Assembly (NCBI GenBank): GCA_047518225.1
Contig: JAKZRK010000009.1
Location: 1 to 17,685, forward strand
DNA length: 17,685 bases
Source of the DNA: GCA-2731375 sp047518225
GTDB lineage: Bacteria; Pseudomonadota; Alphaproteobacteria; GCA-2731375
Direction: 5' to 3'
Numbering within the stretch: the first letter of the stretch is position 1; every line of letters starts with the position of its first letter. Shown in pieces: positions 7,046-15,134 of the stretch. Made by a program: the position numbers and the translations under genes. The notes below the pieces were generated by a model. The model made no database searches. It was not told the origin of the DNA and saw nothing but the letters and a program-made list of their open reading frames with translations.

Positions 7046-8050
7046 TCACGATATTTGAATATGGGCCGCCGATTCGGGCAATTCCTCGCCGAAGCAGCGT
7101 TGATAATATTCCGCCACCAACGGCCGCTCCATCTCGTCGCAACGGTTCAGAAAGCTGACCCGGAAGGCGAAGGCGATATCATTGAAGATGCGGGCGTTAT
7201 CGGCCCAGGTGATCACCGTCCGCGGTGACATCACGGTCGATATGTCACCGTTCATAAAGCCCGAACGGGTCAAATCGGCGACCGAAACCATGGAGTTGAT
7301 GTTCTTCTGGCCCTCTTCGTCCCGCCAGTCCGGGACCTTGGAGGTGACGATACGCACTTCATCGTCGTGGGGCAGATAGTTCAAGGTGGTGACGATGTTC
7401 CAGCGGTCCATCTGCCCCTGGTTGATCTGCTGGGTACCGTGGTACAGCCCCGTGGTATCGCCCAGACCGACCGTATTGGTGGTGGCGAACAGGCGGAAAT
7501 AGGGGTGCGGTTTGATCACCCGGTTTTGGTCCAACAGGGTCATCTTGCCCTCGGCTTCCAAGATCCGTTGGATCACGAACATCACGTCGGGCCGGCCGGC
7601 GTCATATTCGTCGAACACCAGGGCGCAGGGATGCTGCAGGGTCCAGGGCAGGATGCCCTCGCGGAATTCGGTAATCTGCTTGCCGTCGCGAATGACGATG
7701 GCGTCCTTGCCCAGCAGGTCGATACGGCTGATGTGGCTATCCAGGTTGACCCGGATGCACGGCCAGTTCAGGCGCGTGGCCACCTGTTCGATGTGGGTCG
7801 ATTTACCGGTGCCGTGATAGCCCTGGATTATGACCCGCCGGTTGTAGGCGAAACCGGCCAGAATTGCCATGGTGGTTTCATGGTCGAACTGGTAGGACTC
7901 GTCCAGATCCGGCACGAGTTCCGAAGATTGAGAGAAGGCCGGCACATTCATGTTGCTGTCCAGGCCGAAGGTTTCGCGCACGCCGCGCGTGATGTCGGGT
8001 TCGTCAAGGGGGTGAACCGATGTCTCATCGGCGGTGGCAATCAGCGTCAT
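7046..8050 (-). CDS. cobS: Aerobic cobaltochelatase subunit CobS (AAA+ ATPase)
   Basis: This is the MoxR-like AAA+ subunit of the cobalt chelatase. The 334-residue length is standard. Motifs: Walker A GYHGTGKST at 77-85, Walker B ALVFDEYD at 143-150 with AGRPDVMFVIQRILE following, and sensor-1 region RLFATTNTVGLGDTTGLYHGT. The N-terminal segment VRETFGLDSNMNVPAFS is the usual CobS recognition part before the ATPase core. A modest AGGATT purine stretch precedes the ATG at 8050. It is followed by cobT after only four bases, consistent with balanced expression of the two ring subunits. A J-domain gene ends 58 bases upstream on the same strand and may be co-transcribed. No cobalamin riboswitch fits in that short gap. 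Confidence 0.96.
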   Translation of the reverse strand: MTLIATADETSVHPLDEPDITRGVRETFGLDSNMNVPAFSQSSELVPDLDESYQFDHETTMAILAGFAYNRRVIIQGYHGTGKSTHIEQVATRLNWPCIRVNLDSHISRIDLLGKDAIVIRDGKQITEFREGILPWTLQHPCALVFDEYDAGRPDVMFVIQRILEAEGKMTLLDQNRVIKPHPYFRLFATTNTVGLGDTTGLYHGTQQINQGQMDRWNIVTTLNYLPHDDEVRIVTSKVPDWRDEEGQKNINSMVSVADLTRSGFMNGDISTVMSPRTVITWADNARIFNDIAFAFRVSFLNRCDEMERPLVAEYYQRCFGEELPESAAHIQIS

Positions 8051-8108
8051 TGGTACGGAATCCTATTGCTTGCGTTATCGCGTCATATCAATTGCCCCGG
8101 ACCAAATG

Positions 8109-8687
8109 TTACGCCAAGTCGGAGGACATTAGGTTGCTATACGCCTCATTGATCGATTTGAAGCGCTCTTCGGCTTGTTTAGCGCCGCCATTCGCATCGG
8201 GGTGAAAACGTTTTACCAGTTGCTTATAACGCATTTTGATGTCTTGCAAGTTCGCCGTTTCATCTAAATCCAGCAGGGCAAGATCCCGGCGTTGTTTATG
8301 GGTTCGTTTCGGCCCCGGATTTGCCGTTCTGGATTGACCGTCCTCGCCTTCAAAAAGGCCATGATGATCTCTCACCCGGCCCTCCATCCAGGCCTTGTAG
8401 CCGCGCTCGCCCAATTTCCATGTCGGGCGGTGCCCGGTCACCGCTTCGGTCCGGAATCTTTCAATTTCGTCCTGGTTCATGCCGGTGAAATAATCCCAGC
8501 TACGGTTATAGGCGCTTACGTGTTCCAGGCAGAACCAATAGAATTCCTCCAGGCTGGTTTTTGATTTCGGCGCCCGGTACTCGGCGGCCTGTCCGCAGCC
8601 GGCAAAGTCGCATTTGCGCCCCGGCTCTCCTGACGGTTCGTCTACCCGGGTTCGTGACACCGGTATGTCATTCTTGGTTCTAGCCAC
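8109..8687 (-). CDS. J-domain protein with N-terminal Cys/His motif
   Basis: This is a probable DnaJ-type co-chaperone, 192 residues from a GTG at 8687. An in-frame ATG at 8762 would add 25 Arg/Ala-rich residues unlike relatives; the GTG start gives VARTKND, close to what I recall of the family. The J domain is C-terminal (about 135-190: LALLDLDETANLQDIKMRY, then KQLVKRFHPDANGG with HPD at 162-164, ERFKSINEAY). The N-terminal half carries C26-x4-C31 and later WFC53-x2-H56, which could bind a metal, with YRAPKS between them; this is a recurring arrangement in alphaproteobacterial J-domain proteins. No Gly/Phe region or zinc-finger repeats of full DnaJ are present, so it is a class C type. The client is unknown. 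It sits 58 bases before cobS on the same strand and diverges from bolA. Confidence 0.85.
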   Translation of the reverse strand: MARTKNDIPVSRTRVDEPSGEPGRKCDFAGCGQAAEYRAPKSKTSLEEFYWFCLEHVSAYNRSWDYFTGMNQDEIERFRTEAVTGHRPTWKLGERGYKAWMEGRVRDHHGLFEGEDGQSRTANPGPKRTHKQRRDLALLDLDETANLQDIKMRYKQLVKRFHPDANGGAKQAEERFKSINEAYSNLMSSDLA

Positions 8688-8725
8688 GGTTGGAGTATGC
8701 TGGCATCGGGCGCGGCTTTCAAGAG

Positions 8726-8742
8726 TCCAGGCGCGCCCTGGA
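8726..8742. promoter_or_regulatory. Inverted repeat in the J-domain/bolA divergent spacer
   Basis: TCCAGG and CCTGGA flank five bases (CGCGC) in the 138-bp region between the two divergent starts. It could be an operator shared by both genes or a chance GC-rich dyad. Further GGCC-rich repeats follow at 8745-8775. Confidence 0.25.
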
Positions 8743-8825
8743 ACGCCGGCCGAGGCGGCCAACGGCCGATATTTATCTTGGCTGCCATATTTGAACGTTG
8801 ATCATGGAAAATAGGAGCCAGCACC

Positions 8826-9107
8826 ATGTCCATGGCCGCCATAATCGAACAAAAGCTGCATGCCGCCCTGGCGCCCGTGAGGCTAGAAGTGGAGGACCAA
8901 TCGCACCAGCATGCCGGTCATGCCGGCGCTCGAGAAGGCGGGGAAAGCCATTTTGCGGTGCTGATCGTGGCCGAGATTTTTTCGGGTGCCTCCCGTCTCG
9001 CCCGGCAGCGCCTGGTTAACGAAGCCCTGCGGGAAGAACTGGCGGGTCCGATTCATGCCCTATCCATCCGGGCGGTAACACCGGCGGAGGCAAGCAAAAT
9101 CCTATGA
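8826..9107 (+). CDS. bolA: BolA family protein
   Basis: The 93-residue protein fits the BolA fold in length and motifs: an N-terminal helix (IIEQKLHAALAP), a strand VRLEVEDQSHQHAGH with the conserved His pair, GGESHFAVLIVAEIFSGASRLARQRLVNEAL, and a C-terminal helix-strand ending in IRAVTPAEA. BolA proteins bind monothiol glutaredoxins and bridge 2Fe-2S clusters; some also act as transcription regulators (family knowledge). An AGGAG site (8813-8817) eight bases upstream supports the ATG at 8826. No glutaredoxin gene is in the window. It is the first plus-strand gene after the divergent J-domain gene and is followed by an AT-rich spacer. Confidence 0.93.
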   Translation: MSMAAIIEQKLHAALAPVRLEVEDQSHQHAGHAGAREGGESHFAVLIVAEIFSGASRLARQRLVNEALREELAGPIHALSIRAVTPAEASKIL

Positions 9108-9264
9108 ACGCTACATTTGTCGATTAATTCGGATAAATTACAACTCATGATAATCATACAATTGCTGTATGGGTCAATTTTATCCACACAATTGAGTTAT
9201 TGAATTTTAATTCGCATTATGGTTAATTAAAAATTCGATGTAAAATCAACTGAAGTATGAAATC
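9108..9264. promoter_or_regulatory. AT-rich spacer with palindromes upstream of the RHH gene
   Basis: These 157 bases are far more AT-rich than anything around them. They contain ATGAT-A-ATCAT (9147-9157), a perfect dyad that equals the 11-base core of the classical Fur box. Overlapping it is CATACA-N5-TGTATG (9155-9171). GAATT-TT-AATTC also occurs farther on. The full 19-base Fur consensus is matched only in its core. The cluster looks like an operator region for the following RHH gene, whose product may itself bind DNA, or a promoter open to nucleoid proteins. No strong -35/-10 pair could be singled out. Confidence 0.45.
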
Positions 9265-9567
9265 ATGTCCCAAGACTCCCGCATTGGATATGGCGACCGG
9301 GAGGGCCGCACCCGTCGTAATATCCGGATTGGCAAACGCCGCACCTCCATCAGGTTAGAGCCTGAAATGTGGGATGCCCTGGCTGAAATCTGCGCCCGGA
9401 TGGAGAAGAATTTGAACGAAATCTGTACCGAGGTTCATACCGCCAGCGGTGTCAATGATCCCGATGACCTTTCCGGCAGCGCTAACTTCACCTCGGAGTT
9501 GCGGGTATTCATTCTGGATTTCTACCGCGCGGCGGCTCGCCATGGCGGATCAGAGATAGTGGTTTAG
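9265..9567 (+). CDS. Ribbon-helix-helix domain protein (RHH_4, PF13467 type)
   Basis: This 100-residue protein contains RRNIRIGKRRTSIRLEPEM (a strand with basic residues) and WDALAEICARMEKNLNEICTEVH, two helices separated by a short turn. That is the ribbon-helix-helix pattern as seen in the alphaproteobacterial 'ribbon-helix-helix domain' family PF13467. The C-terminal part (SANFTSELRVFILDFYRAAA) is typical of that family too. RHH proteins usually bind DNA as dimers through the N-terminal strand, but the targets of this family are not established. No partner toxin gene is adjacent, so a toxin-antitoxin role is unsupported. The ATG at 9265 has only a weak GAAG upstream. An AT-rich palindromic spacer precedes it. 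Confidence 0.85.
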   Translation: MSQDSRIGYGDREGRTRRNIRIGKRRTSIRLEPEMWDALAEICARMEKNLNEICTEVHTASGVNDPDDLSGSANFTSELRVFILDFYRAAARHGGSEIVV

Positions 9568-9598
9568 GTCACATACGGGCGCGGTTGCCAGGTCACAT
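9566..9598. repeat. Nine-base direct repeat between RHH and corC-like genes
   Basis: AGGTCACAT occurs at 9566-9574 and again at 9590-9598, so the copies start 24 bases apart, in the short gap between convergent genes. The first copy overlaps the RHH stop codon. It is too short to assign a function. Confidence 0.6.
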
Positions 9599-9611
9599 GG
9601 CGGAGGTTTGA

Positions 9612-10901
9612 TCACTGTTGCCTGTTTTTGGCCCGCGGCGGGCGGACGCGCACGGCGGTCACTTGGTTGCGCAGCCGCCGCACCACTTCAAAGGCGAAGC
9701 CATTCAGGTTGAAGCGTTCCCCCACATCGGGGATTTTGCGCGCCAGATGGATCACCAGCCCGGCGATGGTGGCGGCATCATCCTCGGGCAATTCCCAGTC
9801 AAAATCCCGGTTTAGGTTCCGCACGGTGACCACGCCGTCGATCATAAAGCTGCCGCCCGCCTCGCGCCGCACCGCGCTGGCACGGGTGATGTCATGTTCA
9901 TCGCTGATGTCGCCGACGATTTCTTCCAGAATATCTTCCAGGGTGACCAGGCCCATCAGGGCGCCGTATTCATCGACCACCAAGGCGAAATGTTCCCGCC
10001 GGGCGCGAAAGGCGTTCAGTTGTTCGATCAGCGAGGTAGTTTCGGGCACGAACCAGGGTTCCCGCCACAGATTTTGCGGCGCGGGGGTGCCGCCCGAACC
10101 ACCCTGCGGCGCGCTGAGGGCGCGCAACAGATCCTTGGCGTGCAGCACGCCAACGATATTGTCCACGTCATTCCGCCACAGGGGCACCCGGCTGTAGGGG
10201 CTGGCCAGCAGGGCCTCGGCGATTTCCGGGGCCGGCTGGTCGGCGTCCAGCATGATCATGTTCTTGCGATGGACCATAATTTCCGAGACTTCCACATCGG
10301 ATAAATCCAGAATGCCGTCCAGCATGTCGCGGTCGCTTTTGATCATGGCGCCGTCGCGGGCATGCAGATCCAGGGCGCCGCGCAGCTCTTCCGAGGCATC
10401 GGCGACCGCTTCCTCGTCGCGCATGCGGACGCCGAACAGAGCCAGAAATAACACCACGATCTTTTGCACCAGATTGACGATCGGCCCCAGTATCGAAACG
10501 ATGGGGCCGATGACGGACGCGGCGGCCAGGGCGGTCCGGTCAGGCCGGTTCAGGGCATAGGTTTTCGGCAGCACTTCGGCGAAAATCACCACCAGGGCGG
10601 TCATGATCGCCGTGGCATAGGCCACCCCCGGCTTGCCGAATAGCGTAATCAAGACGGAGGTTGCCAGCGCCGAGGCCAGGATATTGACCAGATTATTGCC
10701 CAACAATACCGCCCCGATCAGACGCTCGGGCTGGGCCAGCAGCCTGTTGACCCGGCCAGCGCGCCGCAGCCCGCGGCGCTCCAACTGGTGCATGCGGGCC
10801 CGCGAGACCACGGTTAGGGCTGTTTCCGTGCCGGAAAACAGGGCCGATAGCACCAACAGCACCAAAACGCCCAATATGGAAAACAATAATTCGCCGTCCA
10901 T
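9612..10901 (-). CDS. CNNM/CorC-HlyC family membrane protein (DUF21 and CBS pair)
   Basis: The 429-residue product belongs to the CNNM/CorB/YfjD class implicated in magnesium or other divalent-cation efflux. Domain order: a DUF21 transmembrane domain with hydrophobic segments near 5-27, 60-90, 92-112 and 125-155, including the ALFSGTETALT and GNNLVNILAS motifs; a CBS pair (about 205-330; SEIMVHRKNM ... YSRVPLWR ... ALVVDEYGALMGLVTLEDILEEIVGDI); and a C-terminal CorC_HlyC domain (about 345-425). It is an inner-membrane protein. An AAGGAG ribosome-binding site is embedded in the last codons of aroB, seven bases of gap separating the genes, so it is translated from the aroK-aroB message. Substrate specificity cannot be read here. 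The 'hemolysin' name used for relatives is historical. Confidence 0.9.
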   Translation of the reverse strand: MDGELLFSILGVLVLLVLSALFSGTETALTVVSRARMHQLERRGLRRAGRVNRLLAQPERLIGAVLLGNNLVNILASALATSVLITLFGKPGVAYATAIMTALVVIFAEVLPKTYALNRPDRTALAAASVIGPIVSILGPIVNLVQKIVVLFLALFGVRMRDEEAVADASEELRGALDLHARDGAMIKSDRDMLDGILDLSDVEVSEIMVHRKNMIMLDADQPAPEIAEALLASPYSRVPLWRNDVDNIVGVLHAKDLLRALSAPQGGSGGTPAPQNLWREPWFVPETTSLIEQLNAFRARREHFALVVDEYGALMGLVTLEDILEEIVGDISDEHDITRASAVRREAGGSFMIDGVVTVRNLNRDFDWELPEDDAATIAGLVIHLARKIPDVGERFNLNGFAFEVVRRLRNQVTAVRVRPPRAKNRQQ

Positions 10902-10908
10902 GGCGCGA

Positions 10909-12062
<1,154 letters not shown>

Positions 12063-12066
<4 letters not shown>

Positions 12067-12623
12067 ACTCCGTTCTTCGCGCTGGCCGCCAGGTGCTGGC
12101 GCAACGCCTGCACGATTTTCTCCACCACATCCTCGTGGGGCCCTTCGCCGGAGGTCACGGTAATATCCGCAAGGGCGTAAACCGGGGCCCGTTCCGCTAT
12201 CAAGCCACGCAGAATTTGTTCCGGATCGCCCTGTTTCAACAAGGGCCGGTTGTGCCGCCGCAGGACCCGTTCCAACAATACCTCCAACTCGGCGTTCAGC
12301 CAGATGGAGATAGCCTTTTCGCTGATGGCGGCGCGGGTCTCCGGGTCCATGAAGGCACCCCCGCCCGTCGCCAGCACGTGGCCCCCGCCGTTCAGCAGAC
12401 GGGTGATCACCCGGCGCTCTCCGCTGCGGAAGGCGGCCTCGCCATGGCGGCTGAATATATCATCTATGCTGCAGCCCGCGGCATTTTCGATTTCCTGATC
12501 GGCATCGAAAAACGGCAAGCCCAGACGCTTTGCCAAACGCCGGCCCACGGATGACTTGCCGGCGCCCATCAGGCCGACAAGGACAATGCCACAGTCCAGA
12601 TCGGGGACAATTGCTTCGCTCAT
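12063..12623 (-). CDS. aroK: Shikimate kinase AroK
   Basis: AroK phosphorylates shikimate with ATP (fifth step of the pathway). The ATG at 12623 gives 186 residues, near the usual size; an in-frame start at 12725 adds 34 residues with no family similarity. Motifs: Walker A GLMGAGKSS (17-25), FFDADQEIE with the shikimate-binding Asp near 42, FR-x-GE (65-69), ATGGGAF (85-91), and lid residues in RRHNRPLL. It is the first gene of the aroK-aroB-corC-like unit and overlaps aroB by four bases. The fission from other aro genes and adjacency to aroB is common in proteobacteria. It diverges from the small membrane-peptide gene, so the 233-bp gap 12624-12856 should hold promoters for both directions. 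Confidence 0.95.
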
Positions 12624-12856
12624 GACACTTTCAATGGCCGATGGCTCCAAGAGCCGAAAATTCGGGCTTCCGTGATGTTTTTCTTGGGCGTCATGTCCCA
12701 GTCCCGTTGCAAGGCGGACGCGCAATGGATAGATTGGCGTCTGGATCGACTAAGTTCCGCCACATTTGCAGTCTAGCAAACAATCAACAGGCTGTCCCTA
12801 TCCGCCGTATCGCCGAAGGAATATTCCGCAATTATCGAACGACCATACAATTCCTG
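12624..12856. other. Divergent spacer between aroK and the small membrane-peptide gene
   Basis: No gene is supported here. A perfect ten-base palindrome GGAATATTCC lies at 12818-12827, about 30 bases before the start of the membrane peptide. It may be a regulator site, but its size allows chance. I could not pick out a convincing -35/-10 pair on either strand. Confidence 0.35.
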
Positions 12857-12997
12857 ATGAGAAACATATCGCTGATCACTGTCGCGATTATGGTGCTTTT
12901 GCTAGCGGGTGGCATAGCATTTCTTGCGATGTGGGAGATCCCGGCGCCCAGCGCGCCCGTGCAAAAGGTTTTGCTCGATGACCGCTTCCCAAGGTAA
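12857..12997 (+). CDS. Conserved small single-pass membrane protein (46 aa)
   Basis: The peptide starts MRNIS, has one hydrophobic segment (about residues 5-25, LITVAIMVLLLAGGIAFLAM) and ends WEIPAPSAPVQKVLLDDRFPR. The tail WDIPAP...VEKVIP-DDRFP is one I remember from small proteins at the same place in other Rhodospirillales, next to aroK and xerD, which is the main reason to call it a gene. It may be a signal anchor with a periplasmic tail. The ATG at 12857 has no clear ribosome-binding site. The gene overlaps the next one (start 12978) by 20 bases, which implies coupled translation and a shared function. Function unknown. Confidence 0.7.
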   Translation: MRNISLITVAIMVLLLAGGIAFLAMWEIPAPSAPVQKVLLDDRFPR

Positions 12998-15113
12998 CGC
13001 CCATCCGAACTGTTTAGGACCGCTCCTGGCCGCATTGTCTCTTTTCGCGCTGGCCGGTGCGATCGGTGGGGCGGCGGCCGAAGTGCGGCTGGCGCAGACG
13101 CAAACAGGGATCGAAACGCAGGAACTGCCCAGTGTGACGGTCGGTCCCCCCCCGGTCAGCAAAAGCCCCGACATGTCCACCACCATCGCGCCCAAGGCCC
13201 GGGCGGGTACGGCGCGGCGGCGCAACACGGGCGCTGCCCCAAAATCCCTGCGATTGCGTCTGGATCCCAAGACCGGGCAGCCCCTGACCTCGGACCAGTT
13301 GAGAAACAGGGACCGGCAAAGCGCGCAGCCGCCCCGCTCGCTGCACCCCCGGCAGCCTGAGAAGGCCGCCGCGAAGCCTGCCGCCGCCGTGATCGCCGAA
13401 TCGGGATCCGAGGGCGAGGCTGGGCGAAATGCAAGTGGCGATGCAAGCGCTGGCGGCATCCAGGTCAAGGCGCTGGGCCGGGCAAAAGTATCGGCGATTG
13501 GCTTGTTGAACGAGGCCGATGGCGGTTTTGGCAGCGCTATGTGGTCCGGTACGCCGTTGCCCCTGGTCATGGGGATGTTGCCACGCCTGCCCGTGGCCAC
13601 GGCATCACCCGTGATGCAGTCGTTGCGCCGGCGCCTGTTGCTGACCACGGCGCTGCCGCCCGACGACGGCGGCCCCGGCCCCGGTCCCGCCGATACGGAT
13701 AACGTCGACGATGGCAGCGCCCTGGTCGCCGTGCGTATTGAACGCCTGGCCGCCGCCGGCGATCTGGAAGCCGTGACACAGTTGTTGAAATTCGCGCCTC
13801 TAGCGACGGACAACAAGATTTTCGCCCAGGTTCGGGTCGAGGCGGAGTTGCTGGCCGGTAATGTGCGTCAGGCCTGCGGTATCGTGCGCAATCGGCTCGG
13901 CGCGGGCGTCGCGATTGGCGCTGGGGGCCGTGATATTGTCTGGCAGAAAGTCATGGCGTTTTGTCTGGCGCTGGACGGACAGGCGGCCCAGGTCGAATTG
14001 TACGAACAACTGCTCTATGAGAATGGTGTCGAGGACGAGGCGTTCTTCACCCTGCTGACGGGCCTCATTAGCGGCGAAACGGCGCCGTTGGAGAGCATCG
14101 CCCATACCGAGCCGTTGCACCTGGCCATGCTGCGCACGGCGCGCCGGGCGATCCCGGCGGATGCCGTGAACCAGGCCTCGCCGGCCGTGCTGCGGGCCAT
14201 CGCCACCTCGCCCAATGCCTCGCTCGAGATGCGTCTCGAGGCCGCGGAACGGGCGGAAGCCCTGGGCGCATTGCCGACCGAGGTATTGCGCCGGATCTAT
14301 GCCAGTGTGCCCTTTACCGCCGAACAGAGCGCCGATGCCCTGGAGCTGGCGAAACGTCAGCCAGGCCCTTCGGCGTCCGCCATCCTGTATCAGGTGTTGC
14401 AAATCGATGCTCAGGTGGAAAGCCGCGCCCGGGCCCTGGCCGCGGCCTGGCGCAATGGCCGGCGCAGTGGCCGCTATATGACGTCCGTACGGGTCAATTT
14501 GCCCATCGCGCGCTCGATCGAGCCGGATGCGCAGCTGGCCTGGTTCGCCGCCCTTGCCGGCCGGGCCCTGTTGGCGGCCGGCGACAAGGAAGCCGCCAGG
14601 GCCTGGTTTATGGCGGTGGTGGGGCCGGACCGTGCCGGCCAGGCAGAGGTGGCGGCCGCCATGCTGACCCTGGCGCCGCTGCTGTATATCAGGGATGTGG
14701 ACCGGGACGACCCGGTATTGGCGAGGGTGAAGGAAAAAGTCATCGCGGGCTGGTGGCAGGCAGAGGTTGCAAATAACGGCGCGGAAAGGTACCAACGCGG
14801 CTTAAGGTTATTGGGTTTGCTGACTGCCCTGGGCAAGGAGGTGTCCGGGAAACTCTGGTTGCCATTGTTCGAGGCACCGGACAGGGATATTCCGCAGGTC
14901 TCGCCTTCGTTGTTGATGGGGTTGGATCGGGCGGCGGCTGGTGGCCGGACGGGCGAGGTCGTATTGCTGTCCCTGTTGCTGCTTGGCGAAAGGGGGCCGG
15001 CCGCGAGTGATACAATTACCCTGGGCCGGATCGTCTCGGCTCTGCTCCTCGTTGGCCTGGCGGAAGACGCTGGCGCCCTGGCGCTGGAGGGATTGTTGGG
15101 TACCGGGTTTTAA
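12978..15113 (+). CDS. Large secreted or periplasmic protein of unknown function (711 aa)
   Basis: The ATG at 12978 gives a signal peptide (hydrophobic GPLLAALSLFALAGAIGGAAA, cleavage near AAA-EV); the open frame extends to a TTG at 12924 that would hide it. Residues about 40-165 are Pro/Ala/Ser/Arg-rich and probably disordered. A short conserved-looking block follows (AIGLLNEADGGFG, MWSGTPLPLVMGMLPRLP, SLRRRLLLTTALPP). From about 235 to the end the protein is almost all amphipathic helices rich in Ala and Leu (for example IERLAAAGDLEAVTQLLKF, RALLAAGDKEAARAWFMAV), like TPR/SEL1 or other alpha-solenoid repeats. I recall relatives in this order annotated as hypothetical or 'antifreeze glycopeptide polyprotein', a label without functional support. 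It overlaps the membrane peptide and ends 21 bases before xerD, so it is probably co-transcribed. Confidence 0.8.
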   Translation: MTASQGNAHPNCLGPLLAALSLFALAGAIGGAAAEVRLAQTQTGIETQELPSVTVGPPPVSKSPDMSTTIAPKARAGTARRRNTGAAPKSLRLRLDPKTGQPLTSDQLRNRDRQSAQPPRSLHPRQPEKAAAKPAAAVIAESGSEGEAGRNASGDASAGGIQVKALGRAKVSAIGLLNEADGGFGSAMWSGTPLPLVMGMLPRLPVATASPVMQSLRRRLLLTTALPPDDGGPGPGPADTDNVDDGSALVAVRIERLAAAGDLEAVTQLLKFAPLATDNKIFAQVRVEAELLAGNVRQACGIVRNRLGAGVAIGAGGRDIVWQKVMAFCLALDGQAAQVELYEQLLYENGVEDEAFFTLLTGLISGETAPLESIAHTEPLHLAMLRTARRAIPADAVNQASPAVLRAIATSPNASLEMRLEAAERAEALGALPTEVLRRIYASVPFTAEQSADALELAKRQPGPSASAILYQVLQIDAQVESRARALAAAWRNGRRSGRYMTSVRVNLPIARSIEPDAQLAWFAALAGRALLAAGDKEAARAWFMAVVGPDRAGQAEVAAAMLTLAPLLYIRDVDRDDPVLARVKEKVIAGWWQAEVANNGAERYQRGLRLLGLLTALGKEVSGKLWLPLFEAPDRDIPQVSPSLLMGLDRAAAGGRTGEVVLLSLLLLGERGPAASDTITLGRIVSALLLVGLAEDAGALALEGLLGTGF

Positions 15114-15134
15114 GCACCGTTGTTTTAATTTGAT

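Noticed and set aside
5491..7158. 555-codon open frame on the plus strand opposite cobT
   Set aside because: It lies entirely antisense to cobT and the end of cobS, whose motifs and length are complete. Its Phe/Gly/Gln-rich product is what the complement of the acidic linker and GC-rich third positions would give.
8051..8108. Cobalamin riboswitch upstream of cobS
   Set aside because: The gap is 58 bases, too short for the roughly 200-base B12 aptamer, and no B12-box sequence was seen.
9265..9567. RHH protein as the antitoxin of a toxin-antitoxin pair
   Set aside because: No small partner gene lies beside it; the next gene is convergent and encodes a membrane protein, and the protein fits the stand-alone RHH_4 type.
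12902..13816. 304-codon open frame on the minus strand opposite the large secreted protein
   Set aside because: Low-complexity Arg/Ser/Pro product, no ribosome-binding site, and antisense to the better-supported signal-peptide-bearing gene.
13800..14795. 331-codon open frame on the minus strand inside the 711-aa gene
   Set aside because: Gln/Arg/Gly-rich shadow of the GC-rich helical-repeat gene, with no family-like motif.
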